DNA of 42,391 nucleotides from an uncultured Oscillospiraceae bacterium (GTDB lineage Bacteria; Bacillota; Clostridia; Oscillospirales; Oscillospiraceae): positions 1-42,391 of the forward strand of contig CAKTGM010000014.1 of the NCBI GenBank assembly GCA_934561515.1, written 5' to 3'. Within the stretch, counting starts at the first letter, position 1. Each line of letters opens with the position of its first letter. Below, piece by piece: positions 7,881 through 14,926 of the stretch. A model generated the notes under the pieces. The model was not told the origin of the DNA, did no database searches, and saw only the letters and a list, made by a program, of their open reading frames with translations. Made by a program: the position numbers and the translations under genes.

Positions 7881-9035
7881 TTACACCCCAAACAGTTCGG
7901 CAAGGCCGTCTTCTTTGAGCTCCGCGCCGATGACGCAGAGTCTGCCCGTGTAGTCGGGATGGCCCGCGCGGACCTCGTGCTCTTCGGGCACGTAGTCGAA
8001 TTCAAGCCAGCCGTCCTCGCCGCTGACGATGCCCTTGGCGCGCAGGATGTGGCCGTAATCGCCGCTGTCGAGCTTATGGAGCATCTCCTCAAGCGCCTCG
8101 CGCGTAAACTTCTTCGGCGTCTCCCTGCCCCAGGAGGCGAAAACGTCGTCGGCATGATGATGATGGTGGTGGCAGGAGCATTCGGGATCGCTGCACTCCT
8201 CGCCATCGTGGTGATGGTGGTGCTCGTGGTCATCGTGATCGTGGTCATGATGATGCTCATGCTCGTGCTCGTGGTCATGGTCATGATGATGCTCATGCTC
8301 GTGCTCATGCTCATGCTCATGCTCATGCTCATGCTCATGCTCATGCTCATGCTCGTGGTCGTGATGGTGATGCGCGTGCTCGGCCTCTTCGATCTCATGC
8401 TCATGGCGCATCTTCTCCAGAAGCTCGTCGCTGAGCGACACCTTCTCGACCGCGGAGAGGATGGTCTTGCCGTCCAGCTCGTCCCACGGCGTCGTCAGGA
8501 TGGCGGCGTCGGGGTTCTTCTCGCGCAGCATCGCGGCGGCGGCCTCGAGCTTTTCCTGCGAGAGCTTCTGCGTGCGGGAGAGGATGATCGTGCCGGCGGC
8601 CTCGATCTGGTTGTTGTAGAACTCGCCGAAGTTCTTCATATAGACCTTGACCTTGCTCGCGTCGGCCACGGTAACATAGCTGTTGAGCTTGAGCTCGGGG
8701 CACTCGTCCACCGTGCGCTGCACGGCGACGATCACGTCGGAGAGCTTGCCCACGCCGCTCGGCTCGATGAGCACGCGGTCGGGGTGGAACTGCTCGACGA
8801 CCTCCTTGAGCGCCTTGTTGAAGTCGCCGACGAGGGAGCAGCAGATGCAGCCGGCGGACATCTCGGAGATCTCGATGCCGGACTCCTTCAGAAAGCCGCC
8901 GTCGATGTTGATCTCGCCGAATTCGTTTTCGATCAGCACGAGCTTTTCGCCGCTGTAGGCCTCGGCGATCAGCTTTTTGATGAGCGTGGTCTTGCCGGCG
9001 CCCAGAAAGCCGGAGAAAATATCAATTTTCGTCAT
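7881..9035 (-). CDS. CobW-type (G3E) GTPase with a long His/Glu/Asp metal-binding segment
   Basis: The 384-residue protein has Walker A GFLGAGKTT (9-17) and the CICC motif (63-66) that binds metal in G3E metallochaperones. About 90 residues of alternating His and Glu/Asp follow (about 211-300), then a CobW C-terminal domain (about 305-384). The G4 motif is unusual: SRTQ stands where NKxD is expected. Such proteins use GTP to hand a metal, most often zinc or nickel, to a client. The start is ATG 9035, with a purine-rich AAGGAAG site and promoter TTGAAT-N17-TATAAT; an upstream in-frame extension has no ribosome binding site. The second GTPase follows in the same operon. I see no clear Zur or NikR operator. 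Confidence 0.9.
   Translation of the reverse strand: MTKIDIFSGFLGAGKTTLIKKLIAEAYSGEKLVLIENEFGEINIDGGFLKESGIEISEMSAGCICCSLVGDFNKALKEVVEQFHPDRVLIEPSGVGKLSDVIVAVQRTVDECPELKLNSYVTVADASKVKVYMKNFGEFYNNQIEAAGTIILSRTQKLSQEKLEAAAAMLREKNPDAAILTTPWDELDGKTILSAVEKVSLSDELLEKMRHEHEIEEAEHAHHHHDHEHEHEHEHEHEHEHEHEHEHEHHHDHDHEHEHEHHHDHDHDDHEHHHHHDGEECSDPECSCHHHHHHADDVFASWGRETPKKFTREALEEMLHKLDSGDYGHILRAKGIVSGEDGWLEFDYVPEEHEVRAGHPDYTGRLCVIGAELKEDGLAELFGV
8291..8356. repeat. Hexanucleotide tandem repeat coding the His-Glu tail
   Basis: Eleven units of gctcat/gctcgt run without interruption, with eight identical units at 8303-8350. Read on the minus strand they encode alternating Glu and His. Gains or losses of whole units keep the frame, so tail length can vary by slippage. 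Confidence 0.9.
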
Positions 9036-9074
9036 GGTGATACGCTTCCTTCTTCTTAAAATTAACAAACCAAT

Positions 9075-9103
9075 ATTATATGCCGTAATTGTGAATGATT
9101 CAA
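9075..9103 (-). promoter_or_regulatory. Sigma-A promoter of the two-GTPase operon
   Basis: On the minus strand TTGAAT (9098-9103) and TATAAT (9075-9080) are 17 bp apart. The -35 overlaps the last codons of the upstream XRE regulator gene. Confidence 0.65.
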
Positions 9104-9489
9104 GTCCTTTGCGTGCGAAATTCGTCCGTTTCGCGCCCCTGTTCCGGCGCGGCCTCCGCCGCCTGTGCGCGGCACAGCGCGCCGAGCGAGGCAATCAGAC
9201 CGCGCACGCTCTCGCGGCCGAGCGGCGGGAGGGCGCGGTAGGCTGCGATGAGGTCCTGTTCCTCGCGGGAAAATGCACCGTGCTCGGCGTGGAAAAAGCC
9301 GCGGAAGAGATAGTTGGGGTCCACGTCCAGCGCGTCGAAGAGCCGGAGCAGGACCTCCTCCTTGGGCGAGCTGAGACCGTTTTCATAGTTGCTGATCGCG
9401 GAGGGGGAAACGCCCAGCCGCGCCGCCAGCTGTGCGCGCGAGAGCGCGAGCGCTTCGCGCCGCAGACGCATCTGTTCGCCAAAACTCAT
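9100..9489 (-). CDS. Small XRE-family transcription regulator
   Basis: The 129-residue protein has a clear XRE helix-turn-helix near residues 5-60 (SRAQLAARLGVSPSAISNYE) and a C-terminal helical region (about 70-110) that may serve for dimerisation. ATG 9489 has GGAGG 7 nt upstream. Its promoter and the opposite promoter at 9595 surround several inverted repeats, which suggests that it represses its own gene and controls the divergent transcript. Its C-terminal end overlaps the -35 of the GTPase operon, so that operon could also be read from this promoter. Confidence 0.8.
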   Translation of the reverse strand: MSFGEQMRLRREALALSRAQLAARLGVSPSAISNYENGLSSPKEEVLLRLFDALDVDPNYLFRGFFHAEHGAFSREEQDLIAAYRALPPLGRESVRGLIASLGALCRAQAAEAAPEQGRETDEFRTQRT

Positions 9490-9533
9490 CAAAACACCTC
9501 CCGAAACGGCTGAATTTGACAGGATTCGTGCAT

Positions 9534-9562
9534 ATTTTAGCGCAGAAGCTTGGATCTGTCAA
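9534..9562 (-). promoter_or_regulatory. Sigma-A promoter of the small XRE regulator
   Basis: On the minus strand TTGACA (9557-9562) and TAAAAT (9534-9539) are separated by 17 bp, 45 bp upstream of the start codon. Confidence 0.75.
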
Positions 9563-9568
9563 TTCATT

Positions 9569-9614
9569 TTAACAAGATTCCTGTTAAAATATTCTTGACA
9601 CAACAAGAATCTTG
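9569..9614. promoter_or_regulatory. Candidate operators of the XRE regulator between divergent promoters
   Basis: Two palindromes lie between and within the divergent promoters: TTAACA-N7-TGTTAA (9569-9587) and CAAGAATCTTG (9604-9614). They share the element CAAGA(A/T)TC. The second sits in the spacer of the plus-strand promoter, a typical repressor position. Confidence 0.5.
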
Positions 9615-9623
9615 CGATATTGT
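9595..9623 (+). promoter_or_regulatory. Plus-strand sigma-A promoter with no obvious gene downstream
   Basis: TTGACA (9595-9600) and TATTGT (9618-9623) are separated by 17 bp, with a palindrome in the spacer. No protein gene with a ribosome binding site follows. Confidence 0.6.
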
Positions 9624-9629
9624 AGGATT

Positions 9630-9837
9630 GCTCAGAAAACCTATATGCTTTTTGAGCGTGCACTGCAATTTCGATCGACCCTCGCCCGAGCCGATCGAGC
9701 CACCCGCAGCGGTGCGTTTTTCGTCCGGTGGGAAAGAAAAAGCGTGCCGCCCCGCGAGGGGAGGACGCGCAAAAAAAGAAAAAATAGAGAAAGAGACGAT
9801 ATCGAGTCGGCACGCTGCGTGCCCGCTCGATTTTTTT
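9630..9837 (+). ncRNA. Possible small RNA between a promoter and a terminator
   Basis: A transcript from the promoter at 9595 would run about 208 nt to the terminator at 9801-9837. It contains several inverted repeats, such as TCGATC/GATCGA (about 9672-9701) and a CCCC/GGGG stem near 9755. The only reading frame lacks a ribosome binding site and runs through the terminator. I do not recognise a known RNA family; 6S RNA was considered but a long central-bubble hairpin was not convincing. Confidence 0.3.
9801..9837 (+). terminator. Terminator of the possible small RNA
   Basis: Near-perfect arms at 9801-9815 and 9817-9831 (innermost pairs probably open) are followed by seven T residues. Confidence 0.65.
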
Positions 9838-9848
9838 GTCCGCCGGGC

Positions 9849-9886
9849 AAAAAGAAAAAACCGCCGCACCTGACGGTGCAACGGTT
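9849..9886 (-). terminator. Terminator downstream of the tRNA 3'-end copy
   Basis: On the minus strand a 13-bp stem with two G-U pairs is followed by TTTTTTC and further T residues. It sits just after the duplicated tRNA-Tyr 3' end. Confidence 0.6.
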
Positions 9887-9911
9887 TTCCTGGTGGGGGA
9901 AGGTGGATTCG
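9887..9911. repeat. Direct repeat copy 1 of the tRNA-Tyr 3' end
   Basis: These 25 bp are identical to 10029-10053, the 3' end of tRNA-Tyr with its CCA and two flanking bases. The 117 bp between the copies hold perfect hairpins (for example 9942-9961) but no gene. The copy could be a degraded second tRNA gene, since it has its own terminator, or an attachment-site relic. Confidence 0.75.
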
Positions 9912-9994
9912 CCTGCCTGCGGGCAGGCCGTTCCGCGGCTCTGATGCGCCACCGGCGCATCATTCACTCCCGCTCCCCTTCGAATCCGCCGGAC

Positions 9995-10031
9995 AAAAAA
10001 AGAACGAGCCGATGAAAGCATCGACTCGTTC
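9995..10031 (-). terminator. Terminator of the tRNA transcript
   Basis: On the minus strand a 13-bp stem (10002-10014 with 10019-10031) is followed by seven T residues directly after the tRNA-Tyr CCA end. Confidence 0.88.
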
Positions 10032-10053
10032 CTGGTGGGGGAAGGTGGATTCG
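10029..10053. repeat. Direct repeat copy 2, within tRNA-Tyr
   Basis: This is the second copy of the 25-bp repeat, inside the functional tRNA-Tyr gene and covering the T-arm and acceptor 3' strand. Confidence 0.75.
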
Positions 10054-10117
10054 AACCACCGAAGTCACTGACAACAGATTTACAGTCTGCCCCCTTTGGC
10101 CACTCGGGAATTCCCCC
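10033..10117 (-). tRNA. tRNA-Tyr (anticodon GTA)
   Basis: The 85-nt gene has acceptor arms GGGGGAA/TTCCCCC, anticodon GTA in a 5-bp stem, a long variable arm typical of bacterial tRNA-Tyr, the GTTCGAATC T-loop and an encoded CCA. It is co-transcribed with tRNA-Thr upstream. Confidence 0.96.
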
Positions 10118-10132
10118 ATATTCAATTGTTCG

Positions 10133-10208
10133 TGGAGCTGGTAGACGGATTCGAACCCCCGACCTACTGATTACAAATCAGTTGCTCTACCAGCTGAGCT
10201 ATACCAGC
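10133..10208 (-). tRNA. tRNA-Thr (anticodon TGT)
   Basis: The 76-nt gene has acceptor arms GCTGGTA/TACCAGC, anticodon TGT in the stem ctgat/atcag, GTTCGAATC T-loop and an encoded CCA. It lies first in the tRNA transcript, 15 bp before tRNA-Tyr. Confidence 0.96.
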
Positions 10209-10230
10209 ATCTCAGCAACGAACAAAACGT

Positions 10231-10259
10231 ATGTTAGCAGACTTTACTCCGTTTGTCAA
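10231..10259 (-). promoter_or_regulatory. Sigma-A promoter of the tRNA operon
   Basis: On the minus strand a consensus TTGACA (10254-10259) and TAACAT (10231-10236) are separated by 17 bp, about 23 bp before tRNA-Thr. Confidence 0.8.
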
Positions 10260-10288
10260 GAAAAAATTTCGAAAAAGGAGGAAATTTC

Positions 10289-10492
10289 GTGGACGGAAGA
10301 ATACGGCGGCGCGCAGCGGTGCAAAAGGGCGTGCCGCGCGCGGTCTGTTCGCTCTGCGCGCAGGAGATCCTGCCCGGCGAGCGGCTGTGGTATCGCAGCG
10401 GGACGACCGCCTGCACCGACTGCTTCGTGCCCTTTGCGCGCGAAGCGCTCAGACCCTTTGAATACATACTGGGAGAGGAGCGCGGGATATGA
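10289..10492 (+). CDS. Small protein with two CxxC pairs (zinc-ribbon-like), hypothetical
   Basis: A 67-residue protein starts at GTG 10289, chosen because AAGGAGG lies 7 nt upstream. It has a basic N-terminus and two Cys pairs (CSLC near residue 21 and CTDC near 44) that could bind zinc. I do not recognise the family. It is the first gene of a tight three-gene cassette: its stop codon overlaps the next start as ATGA. Confidence 0.6.
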   Translation: MDGRIRRRAAVQKGVPRAVCSLCAQEILPGERLWYRSGTTACTDCFVPFAREALRPFEYILGEERGI

Positions 10493-10719
10493 CGCTTTAC
10501 GAGATGTCCTTTGTCTACCGCGAGGATGCGATGCGCTTTCGCCTGCGCATCACCGTGCTGCGCGAGCAGGCAAAGGCGGCGCAGGGCGAGGACAAGCTGC
10601 GCCTCAAACAGCGCATTCTGGAGCTTCAGCAGCTGCTGCGCCAGTCGAACGAGCTGGCAGACCTGACGGGACATTATTATGAAAGAGGGTATTACCGCAA
10701 TGAAAAGTACAGCCTATAA
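10489..10719 (+). CDS. Hypothetical small protein with a charged helix
   Basis: This 76-residue protein begins within the ATGA overlap with the gene before it and ends inside the start region of the sigma-like gene. Residues 14-55 are rich in Arg, Gln, Glu and Leu and could form a coiled coil. I do not recognise a family. Its place between a zinc-ribbon-like protein and a sigma-region-4 protein suggests a shared regulatory task, but that is only context. Confidence 0.55.
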   Translation: MTLYEMSFVYREDAMRFRLRITVLREQAKAAQGEDKLRLKQRILELQQLLRQSNELADLTGHYYERGYYRNEKYSL

Positions 10720-10996
10720 GATGCGCGGCAACGAGATCTACGGCGGCATGAGCGCGTGGATCTCCGCCCACGCGGGCGACAACGAGCAGGACCTTGCGCG
10801 CCTCAAGCGCAACCTGCGCATGGCGCGCGAGGAGGAGCTGACCGCGCGCCAGCGCGAGCTGCTGCGCCTGCGCTACGAAGAAAATCTGAGCGTCGGCGAG
10901 ATCGCCGCGCGCATCGGGCGCAGCAGCTCCACCGTTTCGCGCACGCTCTCGCGCGCGAGGAGAAGGCTTTACAAATGCCTGCGCTATGGGCTATAA
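10700..10996 (+). CDS. Sigma-70 region 4-like HTH protein
   Basis: The 98-residue protein carries a C-terminal helix-turn-helix of sigma factor region 4 (about residues 45-95), with LTARQRELLRLRY, then SVGEIAARIG and SSSTVSRTLSRAR as the recognition helix. There is no region 2, so it is not a complete sigma factor; similar short proteins act as regulators in phages and mobile elements. ATG 10700 has GAGG upstream; an alternative in-frame ATG at 10679 would add seven residues and overlap the preceding gene by 41 bp. The cassette lies directly beside two tRNA genes, a common site for integrated DNA. Confidence 0.7.
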   Translation: MKSTAYKMRGNEIYGGMSAWISAHAGDNEQDLARLKRNLRMAREEELTARQRELLRLRYEENLSVGEIAARIGRSSSTVSRTLSRARRRLYKCLRYGL

Positions 10997-10997
10997 T
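10968..10997 (+). promoter_or_regulatory. Candidate promoter of the YitT-type gene
   Basis: TTTACA (10968-10973) and TATAAT (10992-10997) are separated by 18 bp inside the end of the sigma-like gene. The leader that follows has two hairpins (about 11014-11038 and 11048-11063) before the GGAGGAG ribosome binding site. Confidence 0.5.
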
Positions 10998-11085
10998 TCT
11001 ATCTGACAAGCCTCCCCTCCGCGCGAGCGAGGGGAGAAGCGAATGACCCCGCGCTCGCGCGGGAGGAATCCGAGGAGGAGTATCC

Positions 11086-11967
11086 ATGCTGCATAAGGCC
11101 ATGCAAAACAAGGGTGCGCGCATTGCGATCGCAGTGTTTGCGACCTTTCTCTACGCGCTGGGCGTCAACCTGTTCATCGTGCCGGTGGGATTGTATTCCG
11201 GCGGCATGGTGGGATTGAGTCAGGTCATCCGAACGGTGCTCACCGAGCGCGTGGCGCTGCCCGCGGGCGTGGACATCGCCGGTATCCTCTACTTTCTTTT
11301 GAATGTGCCGATGCTCATCATCGGCTGGAAGGAGCTTGGGCACGGCTTTCTCGCCCGCACGCTCATCTGCGTGGGCGCGTCGTCCTTCTTTTTGAGCGTC
11401 ATCCATGCGCCCGCCTCGCCGATTCTTGAAGAGAGGCTGGCCGCCTGCGTCGTCGGCGGCATCCTCTGCGGCTTTGCCCTCGGCCTTGCGCTCACCTGCG
11501 GCTGCTCCACCGGCGGGCTCGATATCATCGGCCTGTGCCTGAGTAAGCGCGGCAGCCGCTTTACCGTCGGGCGCTTCTCGATGAGCTTCAACGTGCTGCT
11601 CTACGCGGCCTGCGCCCTGCTCTTCGATATCCAGACGGCCATCTATTCCGTCATCTACACGGTCTTCTGCTCGCTCTTTATCGACCGCGGACACCAGCAG
11701 AATATCAGCGTGCAGGTGCTCATCTTCACAAAGGACGAAGACCCCGCCCTGCCGCGCAGCATCATGAGCCGCGTCGGGCGAGGCGTGACATACTGGCAGG
11801 GCAAGGGCGCCTACACGGGCAGCGATATCCGCGTGCTGTGTGTCTGCGTTTCGAAGTTCGAGGTTGCAGAGCTTCAGGAGGCGGTGCGCGAGCTTGACCC
11901 GCAGGCCTTCTTCATCGTGCAGGAGGGCGTGCGCATCGGCGGGAATTTTATGAGAAAAATTTCATAA
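11086..11967 (+). CDS. YitT-family integral membrane protein
   Basis: The 293-residue protein has five to six hydrophobic helices (about residues 12-205), including the family's STGGLDIIG segment near 139-147, followed by a soluble C-terminal domain (about 210-290; DUF2179 type). This is the usual size and two-part build of YitT proteins of Firmicutes. Their molecular function is not established; transport has been proposed. ATG 11086 has GGAGGAG 7 nt upstream. The gene is monocistronic, with its own promoter candidate and a strong terminator at 11979. Confidence 0.9.
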   Translation: MLHKAMQNKGARIAIAVFATFLYALGVNLFIVPVGLYSGGMVGLSQVIRTVLTERVALPAGVDIAGILYFLLNVPMLIIGWKELGHGFLARTLICVGASSFFLSVIHAPASPILEERLAACVVGGILCGFALGLALTCGCSTGGLDIIGLCLSKRGSRFTVGRFSMSFNVLLYAACALLFDIQTAIYSVIYTVFCSLFIDRGHQQNISVQVLIFTKDEDPALPRSIMSRVGRGVTYWQGKGAYTGSDIRVLCVCVSKFEVAELQEAVRELDPQAFFIVQEGVRIGGNFMRKIS

Positions 11968-11978
11968 AATATGCACTG

Positions 11979-12012
11979 GCGGCGCTTTGCGGGAGCGAAG
12001 CGCCGCTTTTTT
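11979..12012 (+). terminator. Terminator of the YitT-type gene
   Basis: A 9-bp GC-rich stem (11979-11987 with 11998-12006) is followed by six T residues. Confidence 0.85.
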
Positions 12013-12073
12013 GCGGTCGGACGGCCCTCTGCGGCGCGCAAACAGAATTTCTGGAAAGTTCATCAAAAATTGG

Positions 12074-12102
12074 TTGCGCAATTTGTTCAAATGTGATAAT
12101 AT
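12074..12102 (+). promoter_or_regulatory. Sigma-A promoter of the DUF4914 gene
   Basis: TTGCGC (12074-12079) and TAATAT (12097-12102) are separated by 17 bp in an AT-rich stretch. The leader to the start codon is about 100 nt; I recognise no riboswitch in it. Confidence 0.55.
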
Positions 12103-12210
12103 CCAGTCTAATCTTTTTGAGATTTGCGTCCCACGGCGAATTTTTCCGCCGCAGGAAGACACTTTTGCGGCCGACCCGCCCGGCCGGAATAAAAAAACGG
12201 AGGTATCCCT

Positions 12211-14112
12211 GTGATGTTTGACCAGTATTTCGAACGATTTGAGCTCGCAAGCGAGATCACCGCGGCACTGAAAAAATGCAAGTGCATCGCCTACGCCGAG
12301 ACGAAGGCGGAGCTGGAGGAGATGGCCTATGGCCCGACGCATACCTCCCGCTACGACGTTGTCTATCCCATCGAGGGCAACGGCACGGTGAAGGAGGCCG
12401 AGGTCGTGCGCTGCAAGAACGGCTGCGTTGTCAACTTTATGGAGGACTATATGCGCCGCCGCGACCCCAACACCATGGCCATCGGCGACGATCTGCCCAC
12501 CGACAAGCCGCGCTTCAAGGATCGCTTCGGCTACGAGTTTTCTCCTCTTCGTCAGGAAACGCTCGACTGGCTTTCCACGCAGCAGGTCATGCTGCTGCCC
12601 TTTTCCGCCGGTCCGCGCGGCCACGGCTACCCCTGCCTGATGATCTGCCCGCTCAACGCGGCGTTCTTCGCCCTCTCGCTTGCCAATATGCAGGGCTTTG
12701 TGAGCATTGCCGACGTGCCCGAGCACTATAAGCCCCGCGCCGTCATTTTTGTCGCCCCGCCCTTCCGCCACACGCACTTTGACGGCAAGCAGGTCGTCGT
12801 GCACAACCGCTCCAGGGAGATGCACGAGATCTTTGCCTACAACCTCTATCCCGGCCCCAGCGCCAAAAAGGGCGTTTTCTCGCTCCTGCTGGATATCGGC
12901 GAGCAGGAGGGCTGGGTCTGCTGCCACACGAGCGCTGCGATGGTCGAAACGCCGTATGAAAACGAGGTCGTCTTCATGCACGAGGGCGCGTCCGGCGGCG
13001 GCAAGAGCGAAATGCTCGAGGACTTCCACCGCGAGGCGGACGACCGCCTTCTCATCGGCACGCACACGGTCACGGGAGAAAAGTATTACATGAGCCTCGG
13101 CGAGAGCTGCAAGATCCATCCCATCGCCGACGACATGGCCTGCGCGCTGGGGAGCTTCCAGAAGCCCGAGTGCGGCAAGCTGCGCATCCTCGACGCCGAG
13201 GACGGATGGTTTCTGCGCATGGACGGGATGCACGCCTACGGCAACAGCCCCCTCTACGAGCGCATCTGCATCCATCCGAGCGAGCCGCTGGTCTTTTTCA
13301 ACATGGACGGCGTGCCTGGCGCGACCTGCCTCATCTGGGAGCACATCATCGAATCCAACGGCAAGCCCTGCTCCAACCCGCGCGTCATCCTGCCGCGCCG
13401 CATGGTGGACAACATCATGCCAGACGCCGTGCCCATCGAGGTCGATGTGCGCAGCTTCGGCGTGCGTATGCCGCCCTCTACCGCGCAAAACCCGAACTAC
13501 GGCGTGATGGGCATGATGCAGGTCGTGCCGCAGTCGATCGCATGGCTGTGGCGGCTCATCTCTCCGCGCGGCTTCAAGAACCCCTCCATCGCCGATGCGA
13601 ACGCGGGCAGCGGGCTCAAGGCCGAGGGCGTCGGCTCCTACTGGCCGTTTGCAACCGGCCTCAAGGTCACGCAGGCGAACCTCCTGCTCGAGCAGATCCT
13701 CTCCGCGCCCAAGACGACGAACGTGCTCATCCCCAACCAGCACATCGGCGCATACCATGTGGGCTTCATGGGCGAATGGCTCACGCGCGAATACCTCGCC
13801 CGCCACAACGGCTATGTGCGCGCCAAGCATCTCGTGCCCGCGCGCTGCCCGCTCTTCGGCTACGCGCTCGATGAGATGAAGCTCGACGGCCAGTTCATCC
13901 GCCAGACCTTCCTGCGCCCCGAGACGCAGTCCAAGCTCGGCGCGGAGGGCTACGACGCCGGCGCGAAGATCCTGACCGACTTCTTCAAAGAGCAGCTCCG
14001 GCAGTTCGTCTGCGACGATCTCGACCCGCTGGGCCGCGAGATCATCGACTGCTGCCTGCACGACGGCACGCTGGAGGATTACCTCCAGCTCACGCCGATG
14101 GAATTCAAGTAA
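12211..14112 (+). CDS. DUF4914-family protein with a P-loop-like motif
   Basis: The 633-residue protein fits the DUF4914 family in length and pattern. Near residues 261-270 it has EGASGGGKSEM, a Walker-A-like loop similar to that of phosphoenolpyruvate carboxykinase-type P-loops, followed by acidic segments. No signal peptide or membrane segment is visible, so it should be cytosolic. The function of the family is unknown to me; ATP- or GTP-dependent catalysis on a small carboxylated substrate is a guess. GTG 12211 has GGAGG 7 nt upstream; ATG 12214 is an equally possible start. The trmO gene follows after a possible attenuator. Confidence 0.78.
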   Translation: MMFDQYFERFELASEITAALKKCKCIAYAETKAELEEMAYGPTHTSRYDVVYPIEGNGTVKEAEVVRCKNGCVVNFMEDYMRRRDPNTMAIGDDLPTDKPRFKDRFGYEFSPLRQETLDWLSTQQVMLLPFSAGPRGHGYPCLMICPLNAAFFALSLANMQGFVSIADVPEHYKPRAVIFVAPPFRHTHFDGKQVVVHNRSREMHEIFAYNLYPGPSAKKGVFSLLLDIGEQEGWVCCHTSAAMVETPYENEVVFMHEGASGGGKSEMLEDFHREADDRLLIGTHTVTGEKYYMSLGESCKIHPIADDMACALGSFQKPECGKLRILDAEDGWFLRMDGMHAYGNSPLYERICIHPSEPLVFFNMDGVPGATCLIWEHIIESNGKPCSNPRVILPRRMVDNIMPDAVPIEVDVRSFGVRMPPSTAQNPNYGVMGMMQVVPQSIAWLWRLISPRGFKNPSIADANAGSGLKAEGVGSYWPFATGLKVTQANLLLEQILSAPKTTNVLIPNQHIGAYHVGFMGEWLTREYLARHNGYVRAKHLVPARCPLFGYALDEMKLDGQFIRQTFLRPETQSKLGAEGYDAGAKILTDFFKEQLRQFVCDDLDPLGREIIDCCLHDGTLEDYLQLTPMEFK

Positions 14113-14121
14113 AACAAATCC

Positions 14122-14152
14122 GGGAAAGGGGCGCGTATGCGCCCTTTCTTCC
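14122..14152 (+). terminator. Terminator or attenuator between the DUF4914 gene and trmO
   Basis: A 10-bp stem with a GTAT loop (14125-14134 with 14139-14148) is followed by only a short T-rich stretch. Because no promoter is evident before trmO, partial read-through is likely. Confidence 0.55.
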
Positions 14153-14173
14153 CAATAAGGGAGGCAGCAAGCT

Positions 14174-14866
14174 ATGGAAACGCACGAATTGAAGGTCATT
14201 GCACGCATCCGCTCCGACTTTCCCGAAAAGTTCGGCATCCCGCGCCAGAGCGGCCTTGTGCCGCAGCTGCGCGCGAAGATCATCTTCGAGCCGGAGTTCC
14301 GGAATGCCGATGCGCTGCGCGGCATCGAGGGCTTTTCGCACCTGTGGCTCATCTGGCAGTTTTCCGCCGCCGTGCGCGATACCTGGTCGCCGACCGTGCG
14401 CCCGCCGCGCCTCGGCGGCAACGAGCGCGTGGGCGTTTTTGCAACGCGCTCGCCCTTCCGTCCGAACGCCGTGGGTCTTTCCTGCGTCAGACTCGAGGGC
14501 GTGGCGCGCGAGGAGGGGCTTGGCGAGGTGCTGATCGTCTCGGGCGCGGACCTCATGGACGGAACGCCCATCTACGACATCAAGCCCTATCTTCCCTATG
14601 CCGACGCGCACCCCGAGGCGCTGGGCGGCTTTGCCCCCGCGCCCAAGGAGACGCTCGCGGTCGACTGCCCGCCGGAGCTGCTTGCAGCGCTGCCTGAAGA
14701 ACAGCGCGAGGCGCTGCTCGGCGTGCTCGCGCAGGACCCGCGCCCGCAGTATCAGCACGACCCTGCGCGCGTGTACGCCATGAGCTTTGGCGGCTGGGAC
14801 GTTAAATTCCGCGTGCGCGGCGAGAGAGTCGAGGTGCTCTCGCTGGCGGAGCGCGGGGAGGAGTAA
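14174..14866 (+). CDS. trmO: tRNA (N6-threonylcarbamoyl-A37) methyltransferase TrmO
   Basis: The 230-residue protein shows the TsaA/YaeB/TrmO family motifs in order: IARIRSDFPEKFGIPRQS at the N-terminus, GIEGFSHLWLIWQF (about 55-68), the signature TRSPFRPNAVGLS (about 95-107), and DLMDGTPIYDIKPYLPYAD (about 126-144). It has the C-terminal extension of the E. coli-type proteins. TrmO methylates the t6A base next to the anticodon of tRNAs that read ACY codons, using S-adenosylmethionine. ATG 14174 has AGGGAGG about 11 nt upstream. It appears to be expressed with the DUF4914 gene. Confidence 0.92.
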   Translation: METHELKVIARIRSDFPEKFGIPRQSGLVPQLRAKIIFEPEFRNADALRGIEGFSHLWLIWQFSAAVRDTWSPTVRPPRLGGNERVGVFATRSPFRPNAVGLSCVRLEGVAREEGLGEVLIVSGADLMDGTPIYDIKPYLPYADAHPEALGGFAPAPKETLAVDCPPELLAALPEEQREALLGVLAQDPRPQYQHDPARVYAMSFGGWDVKFRVRGERVEVLSLAERGEE

Positions 14867-14926
14867 ATCTCGCGTTAAGAGGAAAAGAAGATGTGCTAAC
14901 GCGCCGTTAAGGGCGCTTTGGAGCGC

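Noticed and set aside
8160..8400. Short regular repeats that might be a CRISPR array
   Set aside because: The units are six bases, without spacers, and code for the His-Glu tail of a GTPase in frame.
6948..9035. The CobW-type GTPases as hydrogenase maturation factors
   Set aside because: They are convergent with, not part of, the hydrogenase operon, and [FeFe]-hydrogenase maturation uses HydE, HydF and HydG, none of which is present.
9612..9944. A 110-codon plus-strand frame next to the small XRE gene
   Set aside because: It starts inside a promoter, has no ribosome binding site and runs through a terminator; its composition is that of non-coding DNA.
11962..14571. An 869-codon open frame on the minus strand
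   Set aside because: It is the antisense of the DUF4914 and trmO genes and crosses the YitT terminator; no protein motifs are visible.
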